The notes: generated by a model from the sequence alone, not told the origin. A stretch of DNA of 11,316 bases from JAWOGN01 sp046496815 (GCA_046496815.1 JAWOGN010000071.1:1-11316); one strand, 5' to 3'; positions 1-7,234 are shown, counted from the stretch's first letter. Translations and numbers: made by a program.

Positions 1-84
1 GATGACCAGCGACAGCTCGATAAAAAAATCACTGAGTTATCGAGTAGGCTGCTCACGATAAAACAGAAAGACGGCGAAGCATAA
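1..84 (+). CDS. C-terminal end of an unidentified protein (partial)
   Basis: The frame beginning at base 1 is open for 27 codons and stops at TAA 82-84. The visible tail is highly polar and charged, with Lys, Asp, Gln and Glu alternating with Leu/Ile, and looks like an amphipathic or coiled-coil helix ending in KDGEA. No domain can be recognised from so little, and the true start lies outside the window. The next gene starts 42 nt downstream on the same strand with its own ribosome binding site, so the two may be co-transcribed. It could instead be chance open frame, but the end followed by a well-formed small gene favours a real C-terminus. Confidence 0.5.
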   Translation, partial: DDQRQLDKKITELSSRLLTIKQKDGEA

Positions 85-126
85 CAAACACACTTGAAAA
101 ACCAACCAGCCTCATAGGAGTAAGTC

Positions 127-249
127 ATGTATTGGTTATATTTTGTACTGGGAGTTTTCGTCGGGACGATGTTTTTGTTTTTGGCCATTCAGATTATTTC
201 GAAAATTCGGACTCATTTCGCAAAATCGAAATATGACATTGCCTACTGA
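127..249 (+). CDS. 40-residue single-pass membrane microprotein, hypothetical
   Basis: ATG at 127 is preceded by AGGAG (115-119) at 7-nt spacing. The product is about 40 residues. Residues 2-24 form one uninterrupted hydrophobic helix (begins MYWLYFVLG, ends AIQII), followed by a basic segment with K26, R28, H30, K33 and K35, ending in YDIAY. By the positive-inside rule this predicts N-out/C-in topology with a cationic cytoplasmic tail (inference). I recognise no family. It follows the partial gene by 42 nt and precedes another small exported protein. A longer overlapping frame (143-343) starts at TTG, lacks a ribosome binding site and is the weaker choice. Small size keeps confidence moderate. 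Confidence 0.6.
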   Translation: MYWLYFVLGVFVGTMFLFLAIQIISKIRTHFAKSKYDIAY

Positions 250-422
250 GATCCCAACGGCCCCTGCTGTTTCACTAACGCGCCTTTTTTCAAAATTTAA
301 ATTATTGCAAATTCCGATTGCTCTATCCCACCAATTGGAGTAAGAGTGATTATATTTTCTTAAAATAGATATAGCTTTTCCATGAGGATGAATTCATCAT
401 GAATCATAAGGAGGGAAGAGAC

Positions 423-743
423 GTGCATCGAGCGATCAGAAAATCAGTTGTTTTGATGATGCTGGTTGCCTTTGTGGTGACCGTCATGGTCACACCGGCA
501 ACCGCCGAGTATTACGCAAAAGGGGGTGAAAGAACTGCGATGGGGATGTTCGGAGATCTCCTGCTGCTTAGAACCCTCGGATTTGCAGCCATGGTAGGAG
601 GCGCTGCGGTATTCGTGGTCTCTCTACCCTTCAGTCTCTTGGGCGGAAATACGGAGGAGGCGGCTCAAAAGCTTGTGGTAGAGCCTGCAAAATTTACCTT
701 TGTCCGGCCGCTGGGCGAGCTTCCTGAAAGTGGAGGATACTAG
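423..743 (+). CDS. Small exported/membrane hypothetical protein with signal peptide and one hydrophobic helix
   Basis: I take GTG 423 as start because AAGGAGGG (408-415) sits 7 nt before it. The in-frame ATG at 399 lies upstream of that site and would add eight polar residues (MNHKEGRD) before the signal peptide. From GTG the protein has 106 residues. Residues 1-28 look like a signal peptide: basic HRAIRK, then a long hydrophobic core, then a TPATA cleavage region before E29. A second hydrophobic stretch spans about 51-70, after the motif GDLLLLR. The C-terminal half has a LVVEPAKFTF..RPLGEL pattern that I recall from short conserved proteins of delta-proteobacteria, sometimes loosely annotated as multidrug transporters. 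The function is unknown and the transporter label is not supported by one helix. It is followed by convergent khpA. Confidence 0.8.
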   Translation: MHRAIRKSVVLMMLVAFVVTVMVTPATAEYYAKGGERTAMGMFGDLLLLRTLGFAAMVGGAAVFVVSLPFSLLGGNTEEAAQKLVVEPAKFTFVRPLGELPESGGY

Positions 744-766
744 CGTTTGATGGTCTCGGAAGAAGC

Positions 767-785
767 CGGAAATACGCATTTTCCG
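767..785. terminator. Weak hairpin between convergent genes
   Basis: CGGAAA (767-772) and TTTCCG (780-785) form a perfect 6-bp stem with a 7-nt loop, between the end of the plus-strand gene (743) and the end of the minus-strand KH gene (886). No strong T tract follows on either strand, so a bidirectional terminator role is suggested only by position. The rest of 744-885 holds nothing recognisable. Confidence 0.25.
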
Positions 786-885
786 TCATTTCAGTCTGGA
801 AACGGTATCCCAGCGCACAAATTCACGTCAGCGCCGTATTGATTTTAGAAGCGGCATTTTGATTTTGATCGAGCGGGCTTTGGTC

Positions 886-1119
886 TCACGGTTCGACAAT
901 CTCCAGGATCACCTTTTTCCGGTGCTTTCCGGCAGCAGCACCCAGCAATACACGAATGGCATTGGCATTTCTCCCCTTTCTACCCAACACCCTTCCCATA
1001 TCTTCTTTCGCCACCTTGAGTTCATACACGATCGTATCTTGCCCGACAATCTCTGAAACATTCACATCTTCGGGTTTATCAACAAGCGCCTTCGCAATGG
1101 ATTCAACCAAGTTCTTCAT
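886..1119 (-). CDS. khpA: KhpA-like KH-domain RNA-binding protein
   Basis: The 77-residue product fits the KhpA (YlqC) family: a short type II KH fold spanning nearly the whole chain. The KH signature GxxG is GRKG at residues 46-49, preceded by VAKEDMG and followed by NANAIRVLL. Family members bind RNA and in Firmicutes pair with KhpB/EloR; the RNA targets here are unknown. The start on the minus strand is ATG at 1119-1117, with GAGGTG 7 nt upstream, and the length matches the family. The frame stays open 50 codons further upstream to an ATG at 1269, only 15 nt after the lipoprotein stop, but that start has only a poor ribosome binding site. The usual neighbours rpsP, rimM and trmD are absent, so this is a stand-alone copy, probably transcribed with the upstream lipoprotein gene. 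Confidence 0.85.
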   Translation of the reverse strand: MKNLVESIAKALVDKPEDVNVSEIVGQDTIVYELKVAKEDMGRVLGRKGRNANAIRVLLGAAAGKHRKKVILEIVEP

Positions 1120-1284
1120 ACTCAAACACCTCACTGCTGACTCGGTACCGGACAGCTCCACCCAACGGTGGCTTCTTGACCAAAGAGATTTACCCGTAAC
1201 TTCATCACGTTGCCATAGATACACCCTGTTTTTCTTGAGAAAAAACTGAAGATATCTCCCGGGCGGCATCAGCTCTCGCCAAGA

Positions 1285-1812
1285 TTATGGCGGTCCGTAG
1301 CTCCGAACCAATGTCCCGGCGACCCTCAGGGTATCTGCATCCAATGACTTGATGGAGACATAGACTTCCATCTCGCCGTGTTTATAAGCGTAAAAAATAT
1401 ACCCGTAAAATTGGTCGTCCGAACCCAGAATCCTGAAGAGTTTCGGCGACAGCCCTCTTTGAACATTTCTGATCACCTCTGACAGCGTTTCTTCACGTTT
1501 GACCTCGACCCAATTGTCACTTTGAACGGTTTTGTTATCCCCCTTTGGATCAAAAATAATGACGGCGGGTCCGATTCTGTAAATGTCTGCATAGCGGATG
1601 ATGTAGTCACGCCATCTCTCTTTCAAATCCTGAATATTCTCTGTGTCGGTGGGCTTTATCGCTATGGTCGGATAAAGCCGTTTTACGGGGCTTGTCGGCC
1701 CCTCGCCCGGCACGGGTTGTAGCGTGGCATTTTTATATTCGGCGCAACCGCAAAAAAATAACAACGAAAAAAACAGTACAATCGCCAATATTACACATCC
1801 TGTTCTGCTCAT
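1285..1812 (-). CDS. Small lipoprotein of unknown function
   Basis: The 175-residue protein has a classic lipoprotein signal: basic MSRTG start, hydrophobic core at residues 6-20, and lipobox F20-C21-G22 before C23, which would be lipidated. The mature part is soluble, mixed alpha/beta in appearance, with a LKERWRDYIIRYADIYRIG segment and a C-terminal region rich in Tyr and Val (FYGYIFYAYKHGEMEVYVS). I do not recognise a domain. ATG at 1812-1810 (minus strand) has AAGGA six nt upstream. Its stop lies 15 nt before the open frame that leads into khpA, suggesting a two-gene transcript. It is divergent from the histidine kinase gene across a 439-bp gap. An outer-membrane or periplasmic anchor role is likely; nothing more can be said. 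Confidence 0.82.
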   Translation of the reverse strand: MSRTGCVILAIVLFFSLLFFCGCAEYKNATLQPVPGEGPTSPVKRLYPTIAIKPTDTENIQDLKERWRDYIIRYADIYRIGPAVIIFDPKGDNKTVQSDNWVEVKREETLSEVIRNVQRGLSPKLFRILGSDDQFYGYIFYAYKHGEMEVYVSIKSLDADTLRVAGTLVRSYGPP

Positions 1813-2251
1813 ATTTCTTCCTTCTTTTCATCCCGCTTGGTTGCTGAAATCGTATCACTTTAGCGCTTTGAAAATCCCCAATATGGGAAAAGGGGGCCTT
1901 CTAGCGTCCGGTAAGGCCGAGATTTTCCCGTGTCTTTTACGAGTTTAAAACAAATAACACTTTTTGAAAAAGACATCAATATGAACTGAATCCGTTTCAT
2001 AGCATTCAAGAGAAATAGCGGCACACCTGTCTGTTGAATACCCGTCGAAATTAGCCGGCGGAAAAGCGCCGTTTTTCAAATAAGATGTGAATTCTTTTAA
2101 ATCGGTAACAGCGTAAGGTAAAAACGCCTGAATTTCCGATTCAATCTGAATTGTGATTTCGAAAAAAGCGGATTCGACGCTTGCAAAATGCGGAAACTGG
2201 AAAAATGAGCAGGAATGCGCTACTATTTCTAAAAAACGAAAGGGGGTTTGA
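1813..2251. other. 439-bp divergent intergenic region
   Basis: This gap separates the minus-strand lipoprotein and plus-strand kinase genes, so it should carry promoters for both. I see no convincing -35/-10 pair. It contains the hairpin at 1885-1929. A minus-strand frame runs from 2328 down to 1945 and reads fairly like protein near its end, but it has no plausible start with a ribosome binding site and overlaps the kinase N-terminus, so I do not call it. Confidence 0.5.
1885..1929. repeat. Imperfect long inverted repeat (hairpin) in divergent promoter region
   Basis: Outer arms GGGAAAA (1885-1891) and TTTTCCC (1923-1929) and inner arms GGCCTT (1895-1900) and AAGGCC (1913-1918) are both perfect inverted repeats, separated by a 3/4-nt internal loop with a 12-nt apical loop. 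It lies upstream of two divergent genes rather than downstream of either, so it is more likely an operator, leader structure or extragenic repeat than a terminator. Confidence 0.5.
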
Positions 2252-3637
2252 ATGAACTTGCAACCTGTCGATTGTTTCGGGGAAAAACGGGCGTTAAAAA
2301 TTGAGAAGCGGATATCTGATAAAATCAAAGACTATGAGAACTATTCCTTTACGCAGCTTCAGGATTGTGCGTTGAAAACATTTTTCGATTTGGCCCAGGA
2401 ATTTGAGGACCAAAGGGATTTCTATGCCATATGCGTGATGATTCCTAAAGTGTTCTATAACCTCGAATGCATCCTTCATTTGGTGAATCCGGACGGGAAT
2501 CTCGAAATGGCGTGTCATTCAGAACAGTTATACGGAACTTTTCCCGAATGGAGCGGCGGTACCACGGAATTGTTCGAAGAACAGGTGATATTGAATGATT
2601 CCTTTTTTATCCCCATCAAAGCCAACATGCAGTTATTGTCTACGCCGGCACATACGCCGGACAAGGGAATATTGGGCATGTTTGAGATCCATTCCGCCTC
2701 TGAGCTGACTGATCATATGAAACTTTTTTACAAGAAATATGTCAATCGGATAGGATTTCAGCTTCACAACCGACTTGTCACAAAAAAAAATAAGGAGCAT
2801 TTGCGATTTATCAAAAGCCTGGTCAATGACATTGGTCATAATGTGATCGTACCCAACATGTACTTCAGTCTCTTTTTCAGGCGAATGAAAGGCAAAATAG
2901 ACCGTGCCGAGGCGGTCGGCAATGAAATGAGGCGGAGGCTGGATGCTGTCGGGACGGCATGCAAAGACTCGGTGGCACATGAAATCCGTCCCCTTGCTGA
3001 GGAACTGCAATACGTGAATGGGTCCATTGAGGAGCAGTTTCAACAAATTCTTTCCCACTACGAGCAGACCAGCCTGTTTTTGGAAACGCTGCTGAGGCGG
3101 TCCCATTTCGAGGAGGGGCGATATGTAATTGAACCCAAGGTCATAGATTTCAGAGAAAAGGTCATACGTCCCCAGCTGAACCGTTATCTTCCCCGTCTCG
3201 AGGAGAGAGGCATCACCGTCGACAACCAACTATCCGGAATACCGGATGTTGAAATCACCGTGGTTGCGGACGTAGGCCTGATCTCTCAGGCATATGCCAA
3301 TCTTTTCAGCAACGCCGTAAAATACACACGCGAAGTCTACGACGACGCAGGCCAACCGTACAAATTCATCGCTGTGGGCATGGAATCTCTTCAGGGCTAT
3401 TTCGGTGAGGGGAAAGACGGCATTAAATTCAATGTATTCAGCACAGGACGACGCATTCCTCCAGAAGAAGCGCCGAAGCTTTTTAAAGAAGGATACCGCG
3501 GCAACAATGTGGAGACTGAATACGGTACCGGCCACGGTCTTCAGTTCATCAAGGAAGTGGTTGAACTTCATGGAGGGGTGGTCGGGTATGAGCCCACACA
3601 GATGGGAAATAACTTCTATTTTATCCTGCCGAAATGA
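2252..3637 (+). CDS. Orphan sensor histidine kinase with GAF-like N-terminus
   Basis: 461 residues; ATG has AAAGGGGG just upstream. No transmembrane segment is visible, so it is probably cytoplasmic. Residues about 35-170 read like a GAF-type sensor fold (inference). Residues 186-285 form the helical dimerisation region; the best phospho-acceptor candidate is H196 in DIGHNVIVPN, an atypical H box. The ATP-binding domain (about 300-461) has a good N box around N350/N354 (YANLFSNAVKYT) and a G2 box GTGHGL (425-430) followed by the typical FIKEVVELHGG. The G1 box is altered: STGRRI at 397-402 replaces DxGxGI, so the Asp that normally contacts adenine is Ser. No response regulator gene adjoins it. 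Phosphotransfer partners are unknown, and it may signal weakly or act as a scaffold. Confidence 0.88.
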   Translation: MNLQPVDCFGEKRALKIEKRISDKIKDYENYSFTQLQDCALKTFFDLAQEFEDQRDFYAICVMIPKVFYNLECILHLVNPDGNLEMACHSEQLYGTFPEWSGGTTELFEEQVILNDSFFIPIKANMQLLSTPAHTPDKGILGMFEIHSASELTDHMKLFYKKYVNRIGFQLHNRLVTKKNKEHLRFIKSLVNDIGHNVIVPNMYFSLFFRRMKGKIDRAEAVGNEMRRRLDAVGTACKDSVAHEIRPLAEELQYVNGSIEEQFQQILSHYEQTSLFLETLLRRSHFEEGRYVIEPKVIDFREKVIRPQLNRYLPRLEERGITVDNQLSGIPDVEITVVADVGLISQAYANLFSNAVKYTREVYDDAGQPYKFIAVGMESLQGYFGEGKDGIKFNVFSTGRRIPPEEAPKLFKEGYRGNNVETEYGTGHGLQFIKEVVELHGGVVGYEPTQMGNNFYFILPK

Positions 3638-3852
3638 TTCCCCACCAAAGCCCGATCTGAAACGCAGCAACGCTGCACGAAACCGCCCCAAGGGAAGCCG
3701 GGACCCCGCTTCGCCCGGGCGTATCCGCTTTTAATTACGATATGATTTTGACGGCTGGGATCCAATCCCAAAACAAGATAACTTCATCACGCCCGGAGAA
3801 GGATTTGAAAGTGAGGAAAGATTTGGGTTGGGGGTTCCAATTGAAATTTTCC
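3638..3852. other. Gap after histidine kinase with two short stems
   Basis: GCAGC-AAC-GCTGC (3664-3676) is a perfect 5-bp stem with a 3-nt loop. CCGGG (3698-3702) pairs with CCCGG (3714-3718), followed after several bases by CTTTTAATT. The second could serve as a poor terminator for the kinase gene. The plus-strand frame overlapping the kinase 3' end and running into this gap (3405-3734) has no family-like features and I treat it as a shadow. Confidence 0.3.
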
Positions 3853-3901
3853 GGTCATGACTTGACCTTTCTGTCGTATATTATGATATAAGCTTGATAT
3901 C
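3853..3901 (+). promoter_or_regulatory. Possible promoter with overlapping inverted repeats, upstream of zinc-ribbon gene
   Basis: TTGACC (3862-3867) resembles a -35 box. The -10 is uncertain: TATGAT at 3882-3887 is only 14 nt away, and GATATA at 3885-3890 has the right 17-nt spacing but a poor match. GGTCA (3853-3857) and TGACC (3863-3867) form an inverted repeat overlapping the -35, and GATAT (3885-3889) with ATATC (3897-3901) forms a second. Repressor operators are plausible but unproven. Confidence 0.35.
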
Positions 3902-3925
3902 GTGTGAATGGAAAGGAGAAACGCC

Positions 3926-4261
3926 ATGCCGGAAGACCGAGTAAATGTCCGAATCAAAGCGGAAATGGGACCCGAGGAATTGTATTTCAAAGAAGAAGAC
4001 GAAAAGCTCATGAAGGAGTTGCGGGAAAAAACGGCCAATGAGGTCAGCGAGACATATCGGAAAGAACATATGAATCATTGTTTTCGCTGCGGCACGAAAA
4101 GCTTGGTTGAAATAGAAAAAGGAGATGTCAAAATTGACATATGTGTAAACGAAAATTGTGGTGCGGTTCATCTGGACCCAGGCGAGCTGGAACAAATCCT
4201 GAAAGACCGAAAAGCCATTTCCTTAATAAGAAAATCCGTTCTTTCCCTGTTCAAGAAATAA
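3926..4261 (+). CDS. zf-TFIIB-like zinc ribbon protein
   Basis: Starting at ATG 3926, which has AGGAG (3914-3918) 7 nt upstream, the protein has 111 residues; the in-frame ATG at 3908 lies before that site and is rejected. Residues 1-45 are charged and helical (many Glu/Lys). Residues 50-92 form a zinc ribbon: C52-x2-C55 (CFRC) and C73-x4-C78, then GAVHLDPGELEQIL. The GVWLD.GELE-type ending is characteristic of the bacterial zf-TFIIB family, in which the second knuckle is normally CxxC, so CX4C is a small departure. A basic tail (RKSVLSLFKK) follows. Members are small, often of unknown function; DNA or protein binding is inferred from the fold only. The amidase gene starts 13 nt downstream, so the pair is probably one transcript. 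Confidence 0.82.
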   Translation: MPEDRVNVRIKAEMGPEELYFKEEDEKLMKELREKTANEVSETYRKEHMNHCFRCGTKSLVEIEKGDVKIDICVNENCGAVHLDPGELEQILKDRKAISLIRKSVLSLFKK

Positions 4262-4274
4262 TTTTCAAAAAGCG

Positions 4275-5585
4275 ATGTTAATTCATTCAGCTTCTCTCAC
4301 CCAAACCCTTGAGAGATTACGCACCGGTCAGACCGACCTCATTTCCTATGTGGATGAGATGTGTGATCGCGTCGAAAGAATCGATGCCCAAGTTGCGGCA
4401 TTGATCCCCGAGCCGGGCCGGCGACCGCGCTTGCACACGGAGGCACACGAACTTCAGGCGCGCTTCGCAGATCCTGTGGATCGGCCGCCGCTCTATGGTG
4501 CGCTGGTCGCCGTCAAGGATATCTTTCACGTATCCGGTTTCGTCACACGGGCCGGTTCGGCGGTGCCTCCCGAACGCTTTGCCGGTCCCGAGGCGACGTG
4601 TGTCCAACGGCTTCGGGATGCCGGCGCGTTGATCCTCGGTAAATCCGTCACAACCGAGTTTGCCTATTTTGAACCCGGCCCGACCCGAAACCCGCATAAC
4701 CTGTCACACACGCCCGGCGGTTCCAGCAGTGGTTCGGCAGCGGCCGTAGCAGCGGGTCTCTGCCCGCTGGCACTCGGCAGCCAGACCATAGGTTCGGTGA
4801 TCCGACCTGCAGCCTTCTGCGGGATCGTCGGATTCAAACCGACACTCCATCGCATACCCACCGATGGTATGGTTTATTTTTCCCGCACTGTCGATCACGT
4901 CGGGGCCTTCACACAGGACATGAGAGGGATGGCGTTGGCCGCTTCAGTCCTCTGTCGTAATTGGCGGATATACCCTGAGCCGGTTAACCCTCCCGTTTTG
5001 GGAGTGCCCCGGGGTCCTTACTTGAAACAGGCGGAACCGCAGGGGCTGGGTGCCTTTGAGCGCCATTTGTCTAAACTGCACAAAATTGGATGCACCATCA
5101 AGGATGTGCCCAGCCTGTCCGACATCGATTCACTTAACCGATTGCACCGCCGGATGATATTTTCAGAGTTCGCGCGAGAACACGCAGAGATCTACAGCAA
5201 GTACGCCGCATGTTATCGACCGCGGACGGCAGAGATCCTTGAGATCGGCAGAAAGGTCCGGGAGGATGAACTTGCCGCGGCCCGTGCCAATCGCAGACTG
5301 CTGCAATCTGAGCTTGAAATGCAAATGTCCCGAGCCGGGGTTGATCTCTGGGTTTCGCCGTCTGCGCCGGGACCTGCGCCCGAGGGCATCCATAACACGG
5401 GTGATCCGAATATGAACCTGCCATGGACCCATGCGGGAATGCCGATCATCACGCTGCCTGCCGGACGCGCTGAAAACGGCCTGCCGCTTGGGCTGCAGTT
5501 TGTCGGATCCTTTGGCGCAGATGAACCCCTGATTCATTGGTGCCGAATGCTCGCAGATCGAATGGGCGATGCGCTGTCCGAGTGA
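4275..5585 (+). CDS. Amidase-signature family hydrolase
   Basis: 436 residues, normal for the amidase signature family, which hydrolyses C-N bonds of amides in the cytoplasm. The Ser-cisSer-Lys triad is complete: K81 in LVAVKDIF, cis-Ser S150 in GGSSSGS (148-154), and nucleophile S174 in GSQTIGSVIRPAAFCG, with the expected 24-residue S-to-S spacing. The following GIVGFKPT is typical. The C-terminal substrate region (about 200-400) is divergent, so the substrate cannot be named. A GatA role in tRNA amidation is unlikely because no gatB or gatC is nearby. ATG 4275 has only a poor ribosome binding site (AAAAAGCG), suggesting translational coupling to the zinc ribbon gene. Base composition changes sharply: 38 of 60 bases are G/C at 4441-4500, versus 23 of 60 at 4081-4140 in the neighbour, which hints at separate ancestry. 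Confidence 0.9.
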   Translation: MLIHSASLTQTLERLRTGQTDLISYVDEMCDRVERIDAQVAALIPEPGRRPRLHTEAHELQARFADPVDRPPLYGALVAVKDIFHVSGFVTRAGSAVPPERFAGPEATCVQRLRDAGALILGKSVTTEFAYFEPGPTRNPHNLSHTPGGSSSGSAAAVAAGLCPLALGSQTIGSVIRPAAFCGIVGFKPTLHRIPTDGMVYFSRTVDHVGAFTQDMRGMALAASVLCRNWRIYPEPVNPPVLGVPRGPYLKQAEPQGLGAFERHLSKLHKIGCTIKDVPSLSDIDSLNRLHRRMIFSEFAREHAEIYSKYAACYRPRTAEILEIGRKVREDELAAARANRRLLQSELEMQMSRAGVDLWVSPSAPGPAPEGIHNTGDPNMNLPWTHAGMPIITLPAGRAENGLPLGLQFVGSFGADEPLIHWCRMLADRMGDALSE

Positions 5586-5722
5586 GGGGAGGCTTTTTCC
5601 AGGGAGTTGCATGAACTTGGCGAAAGCGGACGGCGTGTTGAAAAGCAGAATAAAACCATCAGAGTTTGTCCCAATGAGACCTCGATGCTGATTCCCAGAT
5701 GCGCCCGAGCAAACACGGATAT

Positions 5723-5776
5723 CCAAGGTTGAGCGGTTCAGGGTTTCCAGATGAAATCGGGATTCCGGGTTGCCGG
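5723..5776 (-). repeat. Dispersed ~54-bp extragenic repeat, copy A
   Basis: The reverse complement of this segment matches 9255-9310. The 48-bp core (5723-5770 versus 9263-9310) has 47 identical positions. Beyond it, both copies share CCGGC after a short 1-nt versus 3-nt linker. The single core difference falls in a small stem: copy B has CCCGAT-TTC-ATCGGG, whereas copy A reads ATCTGG in the second arm, disrupting one pair. It lies in the convergent gap between the amidase and usp genes. Identity over this length cannot be chance; a REP/MITE-like element is the likeliest class. Confidence 0.85.
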
Positions 5777-5835
5777 CCTTATTTTTCGCTATGCTTTCAA
5801 GGAAATAAAAAGGTGTGCCACATGTGACTGCAGCC

Positions 5836-5859
5836 AAAAATCCTCTGGGATGGATTTTT
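5836..5859. terminator. Bidirectional terminator between amidase and usp
   Basis: AAAAATCC (5836-5843) and GGATTTTT (5852-5859) form a perfect 8-bp stem with an 8-nt loop. It has a T run on the plus strand (5855-5860) and a T run on the minus strand from the A tract, as expected for a bidirectional terminator. It sits between two convergent genes. The stem is A/T rich, so its strength may be modest. Confidence 0.55.
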
Positions 5860-5900
5860 TGAATCTTCGGATTGTCTGATCACATGATCCGGGGTACCGT

Positions 5901-6782
5901 TCAAACATGGGTCGCCTGCACAACTAAAACCGGCGTATCTCCGGCGTGCAGCACCTTGTCGGTTACACTTCCGAACACCCAACGACCGATACCCGATCGT
6001 CCGTGTGTGGACATCGCTATCAGGTCAATCGCGTTCGCCTCCGCATACTCGAGGATTTTGGTGGAGGCGGATCCTAAATCCACCCCGGCCGAAGTGCTGA
6101 GTCCTTTTTCCTGGAGCTCCTTTTCTACTCTATCGAGATACACGACAGCGGCCTCGCTTCTTTCCTCCTCCTTTTCAGGATACATGGCAAATGCCTCACT
6201 GCCAATCCAACCTGTAAACGGCTCAACCGCATGAAACAAGACAAGCTCCGCACCCAGTGCTAGAGCGAGTGTCTCCGCCTCCGGAATTGCAGCCTCTCCG
6301 GTCACCGAGCCGTCCAGAGGCACCAAAATCCTCTCTATCAATCTCCTCCTGTGAAGGAGCGCCGTTTCGGGCGGACGCCTTGTGAGCAGCACCGGTTTGC
6401 TCGTAGCCCGCAGAACCTTTGAAGCGATATTACCCAGGCGCCACGGACCCTGCCCGGAGCGGCCACGGCTGGCCATCGTGATGACGCTTACCGTGTTTTG
6501 ATCAGCGTAACGGAGTATTTCGCCGGCGGGTTTGCCTGTGAGAACTTCATGCTTTAACGTGACCTTTTCCCTGGCTCCCCAGTCCTCAAGCCGGCGTTCG
6601 ACGTGCTCGACCGTACGTTCCAAATAGATTCGGTAAAGATGATCCTTCTCTTCAACCGCTTGCTCGGAGACACTCACGAGAATAATCTCCGCTCCAAATT
6701 TGGAGGCGATTTCTTCCGTGTATGGGAGCACCATCTCTGCCGCCCCGGATCCATCCAGTGGGACCAACAGTTTTCCGTACAT
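5901..6782 (-). CDS. Tandem-domain universal stress protein (UspA family)
   Basis: Two UspA domains in one 293-residue chain, at about 1-135 and 150-293, each opening with the same strand signature (KLLVPLDGS and RILVPLDGS). Domain 2 has the nucleotide-binding pattern SxxG-9x-GS (S258 to S272, in STHGRSG). In domain 1 the matching segment is ASRGRSG with G117-N118 in place of GS, so the first site may bind nucleotide poorly. UspA proteins are cytoplasmic and accumulate under stress or growth arrest. The start is ATG 6782-6780 on the minus strand, because GGAGGGGG (complement of 6789-6796) lies 6 nt before it; the in-frame ATG six codons upstream would overlap that site. It is monocistronic, divergent from the HDOD gene, and ends facing the amidase gene. 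No promoter was confidently seen. Confidence 0.92.
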   Translation of the reverse strand: MYGKLLVPLDGSGAAEMVLPYTEEIASKFGAEIILVSVSEQAVEEKDHLYRIYLERTVEHVERRLEDWGAREKVTLKHEVLTGKPAGEILRYADQNTVSVITMASRGRSGQGPWRLGNIASKVLRATSKPVLLTRRPPETALLHRRRLIERILVPLDGSVTGEAAIPEAETLALALGAELVLFHAVEPFTGWIGSEAFAMYPEKEEERSEAAVVYLDRVEKELQEKGLSTSAGVDLGSASTKILEYAEANAIDLIAMSTHGRSGIGRWVFGSVTDKVLHAGDTPVLVVQATHV

Positions 6783-7170
6783 ATCCGACCCCCTCCGCAT
6801 TTCCTCTGTTGATAAACCAATTTGCCTGATGCTGAAAGTGAGAAATTACAAAAAACCTTACAGCCATCCTAAGCAAGTCCTCTCTAATGATCACTTTGCC
6901 CAAGATGTCCCCTCACCCCTTGAAACTCATCTCCGCATTTGCCCGTGTCTTTGCCAAGGAATTATCTGAGCCCTCAAAGGATTTGGCGATATCGAAGGAT
7001 TCAACGCGCTTTCGAGGTCACCGTGTTCGCTTGACGGATTAAATCAAAGCACAAAATGCTATGTTTTTCAAGGAGTTTTGCCGGCTTGATATCCCCTGTC
7101 AAGGATCTCTTTCATAACAAAAAATGATTTCACCAAGGTTTCAAACGTCGAAAATATGTCTTTGATACCA

Positions 7171-7184
7171 GTCAAGGGTTTGAC
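7171..7184. promoter_or_regulatory. Inverted repeat GTCAA-N4-TTGAC, possible activator site
   Basis: GTCAA (7171-7175) and TTGAC (7180-7184) form a perfect 5-bp dyad about 110 nt upstream of the -24 element, which is the usual distance for a sigma-54 enhancer-binding protein. The same dyad with a 4-nt spacer recurs at 10148-10161. Confidence 0.35.
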
Positions 7185-7234
7185 GCATCGAACGACAAGC
7201 ATCCGATCATCCTGCCTGGTCTTTTCGCTCCGGA

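Larger units (their letters stand above)
5586..5900. other. 315-bp gap between convergent amidase and usp genes
   Basis: It contains the dispersed repeat copy at 5723-5776 and the symmetric hairpin at 5836-5859, both listed separately. Bases 5586-5722 show no gene or structure that I can support; several minus-strand frames cross it but lack starts and family features. Confidence 0.5.

Noticed and set aside
143..343. Plus-strand frame of 66 codons starting at TTG
   Set aside because: It overlaps the better-supported 127-249 gene in another frame and has no ribosome binding site.
1945..2328. Minus-strand open frame of 127 codons between the lipoprotein and kinase genes
   Set aside because: Its only ATG lies inside the kinase N-terminus, no ribosome binding site precedes it, and no internal ATG or well-placed GTG/TTG start exists. 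Its last ~60 residues look somewhat protein-like, so a gene remnant is possible but unsupported.
2633..3229. Long minus-strand frame inside the kinase gene
   Set aside because: It is fully antisense to a recognised histidine kinase and has no family features.
5163..5837. 224-codon minus-strand frame over the amidase 3' end
   Set aside because: It is antisense to the conserved amidase C-terminus; such frames are expected in high-G+C coding sequence.
6940..6960. Minus-strand TTGGCA resembling a -24 element for usp
   Set aside because: The GG is not followed by GC at a 10-base spacing; the -12 element does not fit.
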